From NCBI RefSeq assembly GCF_003544835.1, contig NZ_CP032099.1:682001-746000 (forward strand): a stretch of 64,000 nucleotides of DNA, given 5' to 3'. Both the position numbers and the translations under genes were made by a program. The notes beneath the pieces were generated by a model that did no database searches, was not told the origin of the DNA, and saw only the letters and a list, made by a program, of their open reading frames with translations. Of this stretch, positions 44,949-53,761 are shown in pieces; position 1 is the first letter of the stretch; each line of letters begins with the position of its first letter. This stretch comes from Aliarcobacter skirrowii CCUG 10374 (GTDB taxonomy: Bacteria; Campylobacterota; Campylobacteria; Campylobacterales; Arcobacteraceae).

Positions 44949-45213
44949 AAAAATCATCAAAATTTTAACAAATATTATAAATTATGTCAATTTCAATAAT
45001 AATTAAAAAACCTAACTATTAAAAATCTAAATTTATCTTTTCCCCATACAAAAAGTGTTGAAACAAATCCTGCAAGTAATAATATTGAAGTAGAAAAAGT
45101 AGGGTTTTGTTTTTTCCCTTACAAAGCCATTAAGTAAAAATTGATATATTGCAGTATTAACAATTTTATATTATAATGTAATATTGAATATTACAAATGT
45201 GAAGGAGTCTAAT

Positions 45214-45468
45214 ATGAGTATTAATGAATATGCACCAATGCTGTTATCTACTGTTAATAACTCTATTGGCGATAAAAACTCACATTTTACAGTTGATAAA
45301 CTTTTAGACCTATTTAATAAAGAGTGTAATAAATTTACAGAACTAGAAAAATATGCTGTTGATACTATTCAAACAGAAGCAACTAGTTACGAACTTGATA
45401 GTTTTAAAAACTATTATCATATAAAGTCTAAAAATATAGACTATTTATTATCTTGCCAACCTTACTAG
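45214..45468 (+). CDS. putative antitoxin of zeta-type toxin
   Basis: An 84-residue acidic protein (MSINEYAPMLLSTVNNSIGD ...). GAAGGAG seven bases ahead of the ATG decides this start over the upstream TTG. It directly precedes a zeta toxin gene (71-bp gap), the normal place of the antitoxin; no sequence similarity to known epsilon antitoxins is visible to me. Confidence 0.55.
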   Translation: MSINEYAPMLLSTVNNSIGDKNSHFTVDKLLDLFNKECNKFTELEKYAVDTIQTEATSYELDSFKNYYHIKSKNIDYLLSCQPY

Positions 45469-45539
45469 AATCTATAATTTTAAATTTTATAATAAAACAT
45501 TATAATTAAATCAATCAATAAAAGGTAAAGATTTAAATT

Positions 45540-46193
45540 ATGAATAAAACAGAAGAGCAGGCTTTAAAATATTTAAAAGAAAACAAAAAAGATTTTTTAG
45601 AAAAATATTTATGTGGTTATGAAGTTCACGATATAAAAACTGCAATTTTTACAGCAGGTGCAAGCGGAGCAGGTAAAACAGAATATGCAATAAGTAGAAA
45701 AGAGAAAGAACCTTTTTTATTACACATGGATATTGATTATATTAGAGAGTTCTTCTCACCTATTGGATATAATGGCACAAATTCAAGTGATTATCAAAAA
45801 CCAGCTTCAAAAGGTGTAAATTGGTTATTTGATAGAGCAACTAAAAAAGGGTATTCTTTTATATTAGATTCAAATTTTGCTGAAGCTACTATTGCTCAAA
45901 GTAATATTCAAAGACTTTTAGACAAAGGTTATGTAGTTGAAATAAACTATATTTTTAGAGATATTCAAAAAAGTTTTGAATTTGCTAAACAAAGAGAATC
46001 AATTACAAAAAGGAAAGTTCCTTTAGATGTTGTCAAAAGTAGCTTTAAAAATTCATTCGATACAACATTACTTATTAAATCTATTTTTCAAGATGCTATC
46101 ATTTTAAATATTTTTGATAGAGAAAATGATATAATTCACGAAGATGTAGATGAAAAACAATTTTATATTTTATTGGCAGGAGAAATTTTATGA
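45540..46193 (+). CDS. zeta toxin family protein
   Basis: A 217-residue P-loop kinase-like protein. Walker A GASGAGKT is at residues 40-47, followed by HMDIDYIREFF, the substrate-binding aspartate region of zeta toxins, and VNWLFDRATKKGYSFILDSN. Zeta/PezT enzymes phosphorylate UDP-N-acetylglucosamine and poison wall synthesis; other members modify different targets. Its stop overlaps the next gene. Confidence 0.85.
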   Translation: MNKTEEQALKYLKENKKDFLEKYLCGYEVHDIKTAIFTAGASGAGKTEYAISRKEKEPFLLHMDIDYIREFFSPIGYNGTNSSDYQKPASKGVNWLFDRATKKGYSFILDSNFAEATIAQSNIQRLLDKGYVVEINYIFRDIQKSFEFAKQRESITKRKVPLDVVKSSFKNSFDTTLLIKSIFQDAIILNIFDRENDIIHEDVDEKQFYILLAGEIL

Positions 46194-46408
46194 GTTTAGA
46201 AGATTATTTAAAACAAAATATTAAACCAGATATATTAAAAAAAGTATCTGAATTTAAGAATTCTTCAAATTATCAAGCTATTAAAACTTATACTGCATCT
46301 GATAAATATCTAGCTGCAAAAATATCTCTAAAGAATAGAGATAGAAGTGTTCATAAAACTACACTAGCAGACATTGAAAGACTTCAGAATAAAATCTTAG
46401 CAGTTTAA
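46190..46408 (+). CDS. small partner gene of zeta operon
   Basis: A 72-residue soluble protein (MSLEDYLKQNIKPDILKKVS ...; SVHKTTLADIERLQNKIL). ATGA overlap with the toxin gene implies coupled translation. Unknown family; could be a second antitoxin or cofactor. Confidence 0.55.
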   Translation: MSLEDYLKQNIKPDILKKVSEFKNSSNYQAIKTYTASDKYLAAKISLKNRDRSVHKTTLADIERLQNKILAV

Positions 46409-46534
46409 TTTTTCATTGAATAGATTTTATAAAGTAGTCAGAATTAATTTGCTATTTTTTAGTAAAAAACCAACAAACAACATTATACAATTTTCAATTT
46501 TATAAGAAAAATCGCTCAAAAATATTTATAATTT

Positions 46535-46699
46535 TTATTCTATTAAAATTTTAATAGGTTTTATTCTTTCAATAATATTCATTCCTTTTGTTAAAAATGT
46601 GCCATATGTATCAAATTTACTTCTATCTGGAAAAGTAATACTAACTTTTGGAAGATAGATTGTTGTGTTTGATTTTTTCTCTTTTAAATAGAAGAATCA
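46535..46699 (-). pseudogene. gene 3' remnant beside intron
   Basis: Minus-strand frame FYLKEKKSNTTIYLPKVSIT, FPDRSKFDTYGTFLTKGMNI and IERIKPIKILIE, then stop, with no start. It ends at the intron insertion point, and no matching 5' part is found beyond the intron. Family unknown. The 46409-46534 gap is AT-rich and empty. Confidence 0.4.
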
Positions 46700-46711
46700 C
46701 AATAATTTATT

Positions 46712-49440
46712 GTGTGCGACTTGTTGAATAGTGAAAAGCTATTCTGCCAATAGGTCATTAAATATATTGGCAAACTAATTTTTCGATAAGTGGAATGATG
46801 GAGTAACGCCCTGAAACGCTTACACTGATACTACGGATAGCATTTTGTATCGCTAAATATAAAATGTTATAAGCCCGTTGAAGTCGGCTAAGAGCTACCC
46901 TAACATAAGATGTATCTTGATGAGGCAATGCGAACCAGAGGTGGTCGAGTAGTGATAGGTCGGGTGTCTATAAAATATCTATGATGAGAATGTGCATAAG
47001 CACTGACAAATTTCCGAATGTACGGGTCTAGAAATTAAATATGCAGAAATGTATATACTACAAATGTAGGGTATGTATGGTAAAGTAAGAATGCAATATA
47101 TGAAATTCCATATAGTGTTACAGGCACTATCCAATATACAGGCTCAAAGGAAACATCTAAGGATATATGTAAAGATAGAAGAATTGGAACAAGGTAAACT
47201 AGAGATATGGAGACTTAGTGGTCTATGAAATATTAAGATATATAAATTCGCAAGATATTAAAATCTTTTAACTCTAGTGAAAGCGAAGCCATTACCGTTA
47301 TATTATACTGACAATATAATATTGAATGAAATCTGTAATGGATTTATTAGGAAAAGGCTTTAGTCAAATGTTATTAAACGAATAAAACTAAATACAAATC
47401 AAAAGTTCGAGTAAGATTAAGAGAGAATTTCCTATAAGGAGTTCGATTTTGAAAAATCAAATGAATCTCAAAAGACAAAAACTAAGAAACAATGAATACT
47501 ACCAAATGCAAGATATTCAAGATAAATTATATATGCAAAGTTCAAAAGATACAAAGTTCACTCATTTGATGGAAATCATTACAAGTGAGAAGAATATCTT
47601 ACTAGCATATAGAAACATCAAGAAAAACAGCGGTAGCCACACAAAAGGTGTAGATGGTAAAAATATTAGTCATTTGGCTAATCTTGAACCAGAAACACTT
47701 ATAAAATTAGTTCAAAACAAAATGAAAAATTACTTCCCTAATAAGGTGCGAAGAGTAGAAATACCAAAACCTGATGGCAAATTGCGTCCATTAGGAATAC
47801 CAACCATTATGGATAGACTAATACAACAATGCATATTGCAAGTGTTAGAACCTATTTGTGAAGCAAAATTTTACAAACATAGTTATGGATTTCGCCCTTT
47901 AAGAAGTACAAAACACGCAATTAGTAGAGCATACTTTCTTGCCCAACAAAATAATCTACACTATGTTGTAGATGTTGATATAAAAGGGTTCTTTGATAAT
48001 ATAAATCACGGAAAACTTCTTAAACAACTATGGACATTGGGAATAAGAGATAAATCTCTAATCGCAGTAATTTCAAAAATGCTCAAAGCCCAAATCGAGA
48101 ATATAGGAATACCTGATAAAGGAACTCCTCAAGGTGGAATATTATCCCCACTTTTAGCGAATGTTGTTCTGAGTGAATTTGATTGGTGGATTGTCTCCCA
48201 GTGGGAAAAAATACCAACACAATATAACTACACACAAAATAATAACAAATGTGCCTCTCTTAAAAAAACAACAAAACTAAAAGAAGTATATATAGTAAGA
48301 TATGCAGATGATTTCAAACTCTTTTGCAGAAACCATCAAGACGCAGTAAAACTATTTGAAGCTTCCAAACAGTGGCTAAAAAATAGACTACATCTTGAAG
48401 TAAGCAAAGAAAAATCAAAAATAGTAAACTTACGAAAAAATTACTCTTATTTTCTAGGTATAAAATTAAAAGTACATAGAAAAGGCAAAAAGGGTAATAA
48501 AGATACTAAATGGACAATAAAATCACATATTCAAGAAAAAGCTTTGAGTAAAATAAAAGAAAGTGTTAGAAAACATATCAAACATATACAAAAACCAAAG
48601 GTAAATTTAAACCTAGCAATAGATTTATACAACTCCTTTGTCATAGGTGTTCATAATTATTACAATTGTGCCACTAACTGTAATATTGATATGTCAAAAC
48701 TCTCACATCAAACAAGAATTAAAATCTTTGTTAGACTTAAAAGTAGAAGAGTAAATAAATCAGATAAATTACCAGACTACATTAAAAAAGTATACGGTAA
48801 AAGTCAAATGTTAAGAATGTTGGGCAATAAACCTTTATTGCCACTTCCCCATATCCAACACTCAAAACTAATGAACTTTAGTCAAACAAATATCTACAAT
48901 CCAATAGATAGAGACAAAATCCACAATACTCAAAAAGTTACGGATTACAAGACTATCAAATATCTAATTGAAAATCCTATTCAAGGACAATCAATAGAAT
49001 ATAACGATAATCGTATATCTTTATATATTGGTCAATTAGGTAAATGTGCTATAACTAAAGAAGAATTAGAAATTGGAAATATGGAATGTCATCACATTCA
49101 ACCAAGAAGTCAAGGTGGATTAGATAATTATAACAATTTGGTACTAATTACTAAAGAAGTTCATAAGCTTATCCATTCAACACAAACGGAAACAATTAAC
49201 AAATATCTGAAATATGTACCTACTAATAAGATTATCCTTGAAAAACTAAATAAATTTAGAACTAAAGCTGGTAATCTTGAAATTTGTCTATAAAGATTTA
49301 ATTGATTTAAGTATTTAAGTATAAAGTTGAATAAACTTTGATGGAACGCCGTGTGCGGTGAAAGTCGCACGCACGGTGTGAAGCGGGGGAAAAGTTGGAG
49401 ATAGTAGCTCTCATGAGTTGTGTATCAAATTCTTACCTAT
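46712..49440 (+). mobile_element. group II intron with reverse transcriptase gene
   Basis: 5' end GTGTGCGACTTG; a structured 740-base domain I-IV part; the LtrA-type ORF; domain V at about 49347-49377 (CCGTGTGCGG-TGAAAGT-CGCACGCACGG hairpin with a GAAA-type loop); domain VI and 3' end near CTTACCTAT at 49440 (the exact end is uncertain by a few bases). The upstream 17-base target equals that of the truncated copy. It looks complete and possibly active. Confidence 0.85.
47449..49293 (+). CDS. ltrA: group II intron reverse transcriptase/maturase with HNH domain
   Basis: A 614-residue LtrA-type protein: RT fingers-palm (IPKPDGKLRPLGIPTIMDRL, HYVVDVDIKGFFDNINH, active site YADD in IVRYADDFKLFC), maturase domain X, and a C-terminal HNH endonuclease (GKCAITKEELEIGNMECHHI ... 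LVLITKEVHKLIH). It supports splicing and retrohoming. TTG start is chosen because AAGGAG lies seven bases ahead; the ATG four codons on is too far. Confidence 0.93.
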   Translation: MKNQMNLKRQKLRNNEYYQMQDIQDKLYMQSSKDTKFTHLMEIITSEKNILLAYRNIKKNSGSHTKGVDGKNISHLANLEPETLIKLVQNKMKNYFPNKVRRVEIPKPDGKLRPLGIPTIMDRLIQQCILQVLEPICEAKFYKHSYGFRPLRSTKHAISRAYFLAQQNNLHYVVDVDIKGFFDNINHGKLLKQLWTLGIRDKSLIAVISKMLKAQIENIGIPDKGTPQGGILSPLLANVVLSEFDWWIVSQWEKIPTQYNYTQNNNKCASLKKTTKLKEVYIVRYADDFKLFCRNHQDAVKLFEASKQWLKNRLHLEVSKEKSKIVNLRKNYSYFLGIKLKVHRKGKKGNKDTKWTIKSHIQEKALSKIKESVRKHIKHIQKPKVNLNLAIDLYNSFVIGVHNYYNCATNCNIDMSKLSHQTRIKIFVRLKSRRVNKSDKLPDYIKKVYGKSQMLRMLGNKPLLPLPHIQHSKLMNFSQTNIYNPIDRDKIHNTQKVTDYKTIKYLIENPIQGQSIEYNDNRISLYIGQLGKCAITKEELEIGNMECHHIQPRSQGGLDNYNNLVLITKEVHKLIHSTQTETINKYLKYVPTNKIILEKLNKFRTKAGNLEICL

Positions 49441-49600
49441 CGCTATTTAAATTAGTTTCCAGTTGATTCTGTAGGATTCTTTATTGTCTACTGTTGCTCT
49501 TTTTACTATTTATGCTAAACACCAAAAAGAGTGTAAAAACTCTTCTTCAATTAAGTTTATTTAAAAAAATATATCTATTAAGTACAAATGATATAATAAT

Positions 49601-49660
49601 ATCAATTAGTATAATATATTTGCATTTTTATATATCAATTGATATAATAGTATCAATTAA
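49601..49660. promoter_or_regulatory. operator repeats of AbiE-like operon
   Basis: TATCAATTA occurs at 49601 and 49652, and between them TATATCAATTGATATA (49632-49647) is a perfect 16-bp palindrome. Likely binding sites for the HTH antitoxin encoded next. Confidence 0.6.
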
Positions 49661-49682
49661 AATAAATACTTAAGGTATGCAG

Positions 49683-50246
49683 ATGCTAAATAAAAATTTA
49701 GATAAATTGATTGCTTTATCAAAAGTAAAAATAAGAGCAGAAAGAATTGCTTTAGACTTAACTCAAGAAGAGTTTGCTGATTTTGTTGATATAAAATATG
49801 CAACTTATAAAACTTTTGAGCAAAGTGGAAAAATATCTTTTGAAAATTATCTGAAAATATTAATTAAACTAAATAAAGATGATCAATTTCTAAAGTTTTT
49901 AAATAGTTTTGAATTTGATGAGCAAAAACAAAGAACAAGTAAAAAAACAGATGAAAAATATTTACAAAATGATTTAATAAAACCAATTATTGAAGTATCT
50001 CAAAAACAGATTGTTTTAGATAAAAAGATTTTTGGAGAAGAGTTGTTTTATAGTGTAGAAAATGGTCACATTTACGACATACCAAATTTTATAAATATTG
50101 TTTTATCATCATGGAATGATAAGAGATTAATGCTTCTTATTAAATATTTTGGAGAAGATAGATTAAAGCCTTATATTATTAAACAAAAAGATATCAAACT
50201 CTTAAAATCATTTAATACCCATTTAAAATATATAAGGAAAATATAG
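49683..50246 (+). CDS. HTH antitoxin of AbiE-like system
   Basis: A 187-residue protein; TAAGG seven bases ahead supports ATG 49683 over 49677. The N-terminus is an XRE-like HTH (RIALDLTQEEFADFVDIKYA, TYKTFEQSGKISFENYLKIL). It lies directly before the AbiEii-type gene with no gap, as antitoxin regulators of AbiE systems do. Confidence 0.75.
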   Translation: MLNKNLDKLIALSKVKIRAERIALDLTQEEFADFVDIKYATYKTFEQSGKISFENYLKILIKLNKDDQFLKFLNSFEFDEQKQRTSKKTDEKYLQNDLIKPIIEVSQKQIVLDKKIFGEELFYSVENGHIYDIPNFINIVLSSWNDKRLMLLIKYFGEDRLKPYIIKQKDIKLLKSFNTHLKYIRKI

Positions 50247-51014
50247 ATGCTAGAAAAAACAAAAGAAGTTTTAGAGATTATTTGTAATGATGATTTATTT
50301 AAAAACTTTGATATTAGATTTGTTGGTGGAACAGCATTAAGTTATAGAATAAATCATAGATTATCTGAGGATTTAGATTTTGCAACTTTAAATTTATCTC
50401 CAAAAGAGATTAGTAATATGATTTTTAAATATGGTGGAAAAATAATAGATCATGATAAAACAATGGAAGATTATGTTTCAAATGATGGTGCAGATATAAA
50501 TTATAGCTATATGAAATTTTTGTTAAATGGTGTAAAAGTTGAATTTTTTACACCACCATTTAATCTATTTGAAGAAGAAATTTGGAAAAATGACAAATTT
50601 ACATATTATGAAAATAGTGACTTAAAAGTTTCTTCTCTTGAAACTCTTGTCTATATGAAAACAATGGCTTTTTGGAATAGAAAAAAGTATAGAGATTTAT
50701 TTGATATTTATTATGTTTTAGAAAAAGCACTTATTACTCCTAAAAAATTTGTAAATGATTATTTAAAAAACCATATAACATCAAATACAGAGCATCTTTA
50801 TAGAAATATACAATCAAAAGATCTATTTTATGAAAAAGATAATGATGAGGGAATAAATACTTTAGTTAAAAATCCAAAACCGTATGATTGGTATAGAAAT
50901 GAAATTGAAAAATTTATTCATAAAGTTTTATTGGATGAGATTTATGAAAAAGATGAAGAACTAAAATCTTGGATAGATTTTGAAGATGATATAAATGATT
51001 GTTGTATAAAATAG
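50247..51014 (+). CDS. AbiEii/AbiGii-type nucleotidyltransferase toxin
   Basis: A 255-residue DUF1814-type nucleotidyltransferase. FVGGTALSYRINHRLSEDLD carries the GG and D-x-D catalytic pattern of AbiEii/MenT-like toxins; KVEFFTPPF and MKTMAFWNRKKYRDLFDIYY follow, as in the family. Such toxins can modify tRNA acceptor ends (MenT). One-base junction with the antitoxin. Confidence 0.85.
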   Translation: MLEKTKEVLEIICNDDLFKNFDIRFVGGTALSYRINHRLSEDLDFATLNLSPKEISNMIFKYGGKIIDHDKTMEDYVSNDGADINYSYMKFLLNGVKVEFFTPPFNLFEEEIWKNDKFTYYENSDLKVSSLETLVYMKTMAFWNRKKYRDLFDIYYVLEKALITPKKFVNDYLKNHITSNTEHLYRNIQSKDLFYEKDNDEGINTLVKNPKPYDWYRNEIEKFIHKVLLDEIYEKDEELKSWIDFEDDINDCCIK

Positions 51015-51035
51015 AAGTTTAAATATTTTAATTAT

Positions 51036-51221
51036 TTAAAAGAAATCATCAACTATTTTTTTAATAATTGGATGATCTTGTTTCCAAATAACAAATATAG
51101 ATGCCATTCCAGTAAAAAGAATAATTAGTACATCAGTTTGAGCATTTTCATAATCAGCATGAAATATACCAACAGCTAAAAGATTTGTAAAAATCATAAT
51201 AGTTAAATATCCAATTTTCAT
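51036..51221 (-). CDS. small two-TM membrane protein
   Basis: A 61-residue protein with membrane segments at about 2-18 and 30-46, then a charged tail (KQDHPIIKKIVDDFF). AAGGA precedes the ATG. No family recognised. Confidence 0.5.
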   Translation of the reverse strand: MKIGYLTIMIFTNLLAVGIFHADYENAQTDVLIILFTGMASIFVIWKQDHPIIKKIVDDFF

Positions 51222-51383
51222 TTTTATATCCTTGTGTAAGTTTTAAAGAATTATACAAGTGATATTTGATTTTGGCAAGGTTTATAAAGCTATTTATAAT
51301 AAGTAAATATATAAAAAACAATAAAATGGGACTGTTAGAAATTCCGTGTCAATCTGATAAAATACAAATTTTAAGGGTTGACA

Positions 51384-51690
51384 ATGCAAGAAGAAAAACA
51401 AATAGATTTTGATTTTCTCGAAGAGAGTGCAAGCACAAGAATGAAATATTAAATCAATTTAGAAGCGGAAAAAGATTAACAGGTATGGACTTTTAGCTCC
51501 ACTTGTTAAACAACTAACAGAAGCTGCTTTAGAAGCAGAAGTAGAATCTCATATTGCTAATGATGTTTTAAATGGTAGAGCAAATAGAAGAAATGGCTTC
51601 AATAGTAAAACTATTAAAGGTACTTCAGATAGTAGCTTTGAACTTGATACACCAAGAGATAGAAATGGAACATTTGAACCTCAAATAGTA
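51384..51690 (+). pseudogene. IS256 transposase N-terminal fragment
   Basis: Reads MQEEKQIDFDFLEESAST, then after a frameshift ILNQFRSGKRLTG, then LLAPLVKQLTEAALEAEVES and on to TPRDRNGTFEPQIV, where it is joined to istB. About 75 percent like the intact copy. Confidence 0.8.
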
Positions 51691-51935
51691 AATAAAAAAT
51701 ATGAACTTGGTTCAATAATTATTACTTCAAATTTATCTTTTACAAAATGGAAGGAGGTATTAAATAATGATGAAGCATTAACAGCTGCAATTCTAGATAG
51801 ACTCATTCACTATTCACATATAATAAATGTAACTGGTGAAAGCTATAGATTAAAACAAAAAAGAGAAGCTGGCTTGTTAGATATTTCTAACAAATAGGTG
51901 TTACAAAGTGGTACATTTTTCGACTGCACTTGACA
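51691..51935 (+). pseudogene. IS21-family istB C-terminal fragment with right end
   Basis: NKKYELGSIIITSNLSFTKW, AAILDRLIHYSHIINVTGES and YRLKQKREAG are the C-terminus of the IstB ATPase; stop at 51895. TGTTACAAAGTGGTACATTT ... CTTGACA then closes the IS21 end. The rest of IS21 is gone. Confidence 0.85.
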
Positions 51936-52379
51936 ATTAGAAACTCAATACGCTATGTGGCTTCAAAGAACCATAAAGAGTTTATGTCTGATTTAAAGCC
52001 TGTCTATCAAGCCGTATCCAAAGAATTAGCTGAAGATGAACTGTTAAAGCTTGAAGATAAATGGGGTAAAAAGTATCCAATAGTTTTACAATCTTGGCAA
52101 AATAAATGGGAAAACCTATCGGTGTATTTTAAATATCCTCCAGAGATAAGAAAAGTGATTTATACTACAAATATTATTGAATCAGTTCATAGACAATTTA
52201 GGAAACTTACTAAAACCAAAGGAGCTTTCTCTAATGAAAATTCACTTTTAAAATTGCTTTATATGGGTATTCAAAATGCTACTAAAAAATGGAATATGCC
52301 AATGTGGAATTGGAATTTAACCCTTTCACAATTGGCAATATTTTTCGAGGGCAGATTGAACAAGGAGCTTAAAATCTAA
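51936..52379 (+). pseudogene. IS256 transposase C-terminal fragment
   Basis: About 145 codons nearly identical to the end of the transposase at 57689 (NSIRYVASKNHKEFMSDLKP to GRLNKELKI). It lacks the start and two of the three catalytic acidic residues. Confidence 0.85.
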
Positions 52380-52434
52380 GTTTGGGTGTGATAGGATTTC
52401 TCCTATCAGAATTTTACTTGACACGGAATTTTAA

Positions 52435-53739
52435 ATGGTCTCGGTTTCTACGATAACAGATATTTTTAATACGAGGGAAATTGTAATTGCTATACTTTTC
52501 TTTTCTCTTATAATTTTTGCTTTATATAAAAGTAGTAAAGATATTATTGATTCATTTAAAAGTGTATTAGAAATTTTTTTTAGCAAAAAGATTATTACGC
52601 CAATTTTAATAATGTTTTTTTATTCTCTTATATTAATATATATTTTAAATATTGTAGGATTATGGGAAAATCATCAAATAAAAAACTATATTTATTGGTT
52701 AATAGGGGTTGGTGTTATTACTCATTTTAAACAAAATTCTTTTAGTATAAAGTCAGTGTTAAAAGATACTTTATCCTTAATTGTAATTTTCCAATTTATA
52801 CTTACTTTTTACACATTTAACTTATTTTTTGAATTAATATTTATATCAATTGTTTCTTTCCTATCAATGGCGAAAGTTGTTATTGATAAAGAAGATACAA
52901 AAGCATTAAATTCTTTTATTGATATTTTACTTTCTATATTTGGTTTTATATTAATTTTTCTTACAGCTAAAGAGTATTTGAATAATTTTAATGAGTTTGC
53001 AAATTCAAAAACACTTTATGATTTTTTTGTACCAACTTTTTTATCTATAATGGCTATTCCATATTTTTACTTATTTTTTACGATTGTTACATATGAAAGT
53101 AGTTTTGTATCTTTAAATTATGCTGTAAAAGATAAAAATTTATTACGATATGCTAAGCTAAAAGGAATATTTGCTTTTAATTTTGATAGTAAAAGTTTTC
53201 AAAAATGGTCTCATAATTTATTTTCATATGATATTAGTAAAGATTCAATAAAAAAATCTATTCAAGATATAAAAAAACTAAATCAGTTGAAAAAAAATAT
53301 TTATGAAGTTGATATAAAAAAAGGTTGGCATCCTTTTATAGCAAATTCATTTTTAATAGATAGTAATGTAGAAATTAAAGATTATCGCAGATCATATTCT
53401 GATACGTGGAGTGGTACATCTAACTATCTAAGAATATCAGAAGAATTTAGCCATATTTTTTATAGAATAGAAGGAAAAGTAGAATATGTAAATAAACTGG
53501 AACTACAATTATTCTTTTATAAGAAAGATAAACTTAAAATTGAAAAATCATATAACTTATTTGTAAATATGTGTAATGATTTAACAATTAAATCACTTAA
53601 AAATGAGCTACCAAAAGATGTATTAAATTCACTTATTGGGGATAATGATTTAACCAAAGAATATTATAATAAAAAGTTTGTAGTTAGCCATCAAAGTTTT
53701 GAAACAAGTGCTTATCAAGTAATATTTACAATACATTAA
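52435..53739 (+). CDS. multi-spanning membrane protein, start inside IS end
   Basis: A 434-residue protein with about six membrane segments between residues 16 and 220, then a 200-residue cytoplasmic part (KWSHNLFSYDISKDSIKKSI ...). The first codon lies in the terminal repeat of the broken IS256; the FNTREI stretch at residues 11-16 looks like the real N-terminal region, so little or nothing is lost. Family unknown to me. First of four same-strand genes between two IS256 copies. Confidence 0.65.
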   Translation: MVSVSTITDIFNTREIVIAILFFSLIIFALYKSSKDIIDSFKSVLEIFFSKKIITPILIMFFYSLILIYILNIVGLWENHQIKNYIYWLIGVGVITHFKQNSFSIKSVLKDTLSLIVIFQFILTFYTFNLFFELIFISIVSFLSMAKVVIDKEDTKALNSFIDILLSIFGFILIFLTAKEYLNNFNEFANSKTLYDFFVPTFLSIMAIPYFYLFFTIVTYESSFVSLNYAVKDKNLLRYAKLKGIFAFNFDSKSFQKWSHNLFSYDISKDSIKKSIQDIKKLNQLKKNIYEVDIKKGWHPFIANSFLIDSNVEIKDYRRSYSDTWSGTSNYLRISEEFSHIFYRIEGKVEYVNKLELQLFFYKKDKLKIEKSYNLFVNMCNDLTIKSLKNELPKDVLNSLIGDNDLTKEYYNKKFVVSHQSFETSAYQVIFTIH

Positions 53740-53761
53740 AATTTAACTAAAGGAAGTCGTT

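Larger units (their letters stand above)
51330..52442 (+). mobile_element. broken IS256-family element with IS21 insert
   Basis: Ends GACTGTTAGAAATTCCGTGT and ACACGGAATTTTAAATGGTC match those of the intact copy at 57641. The transposase start (ATG 51384) frameshifts after about 22 codons; its middle is replaced by a piece of IS21 istB, and the C-terminal 140 codons resume at 51936. Confidence 0.85.
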
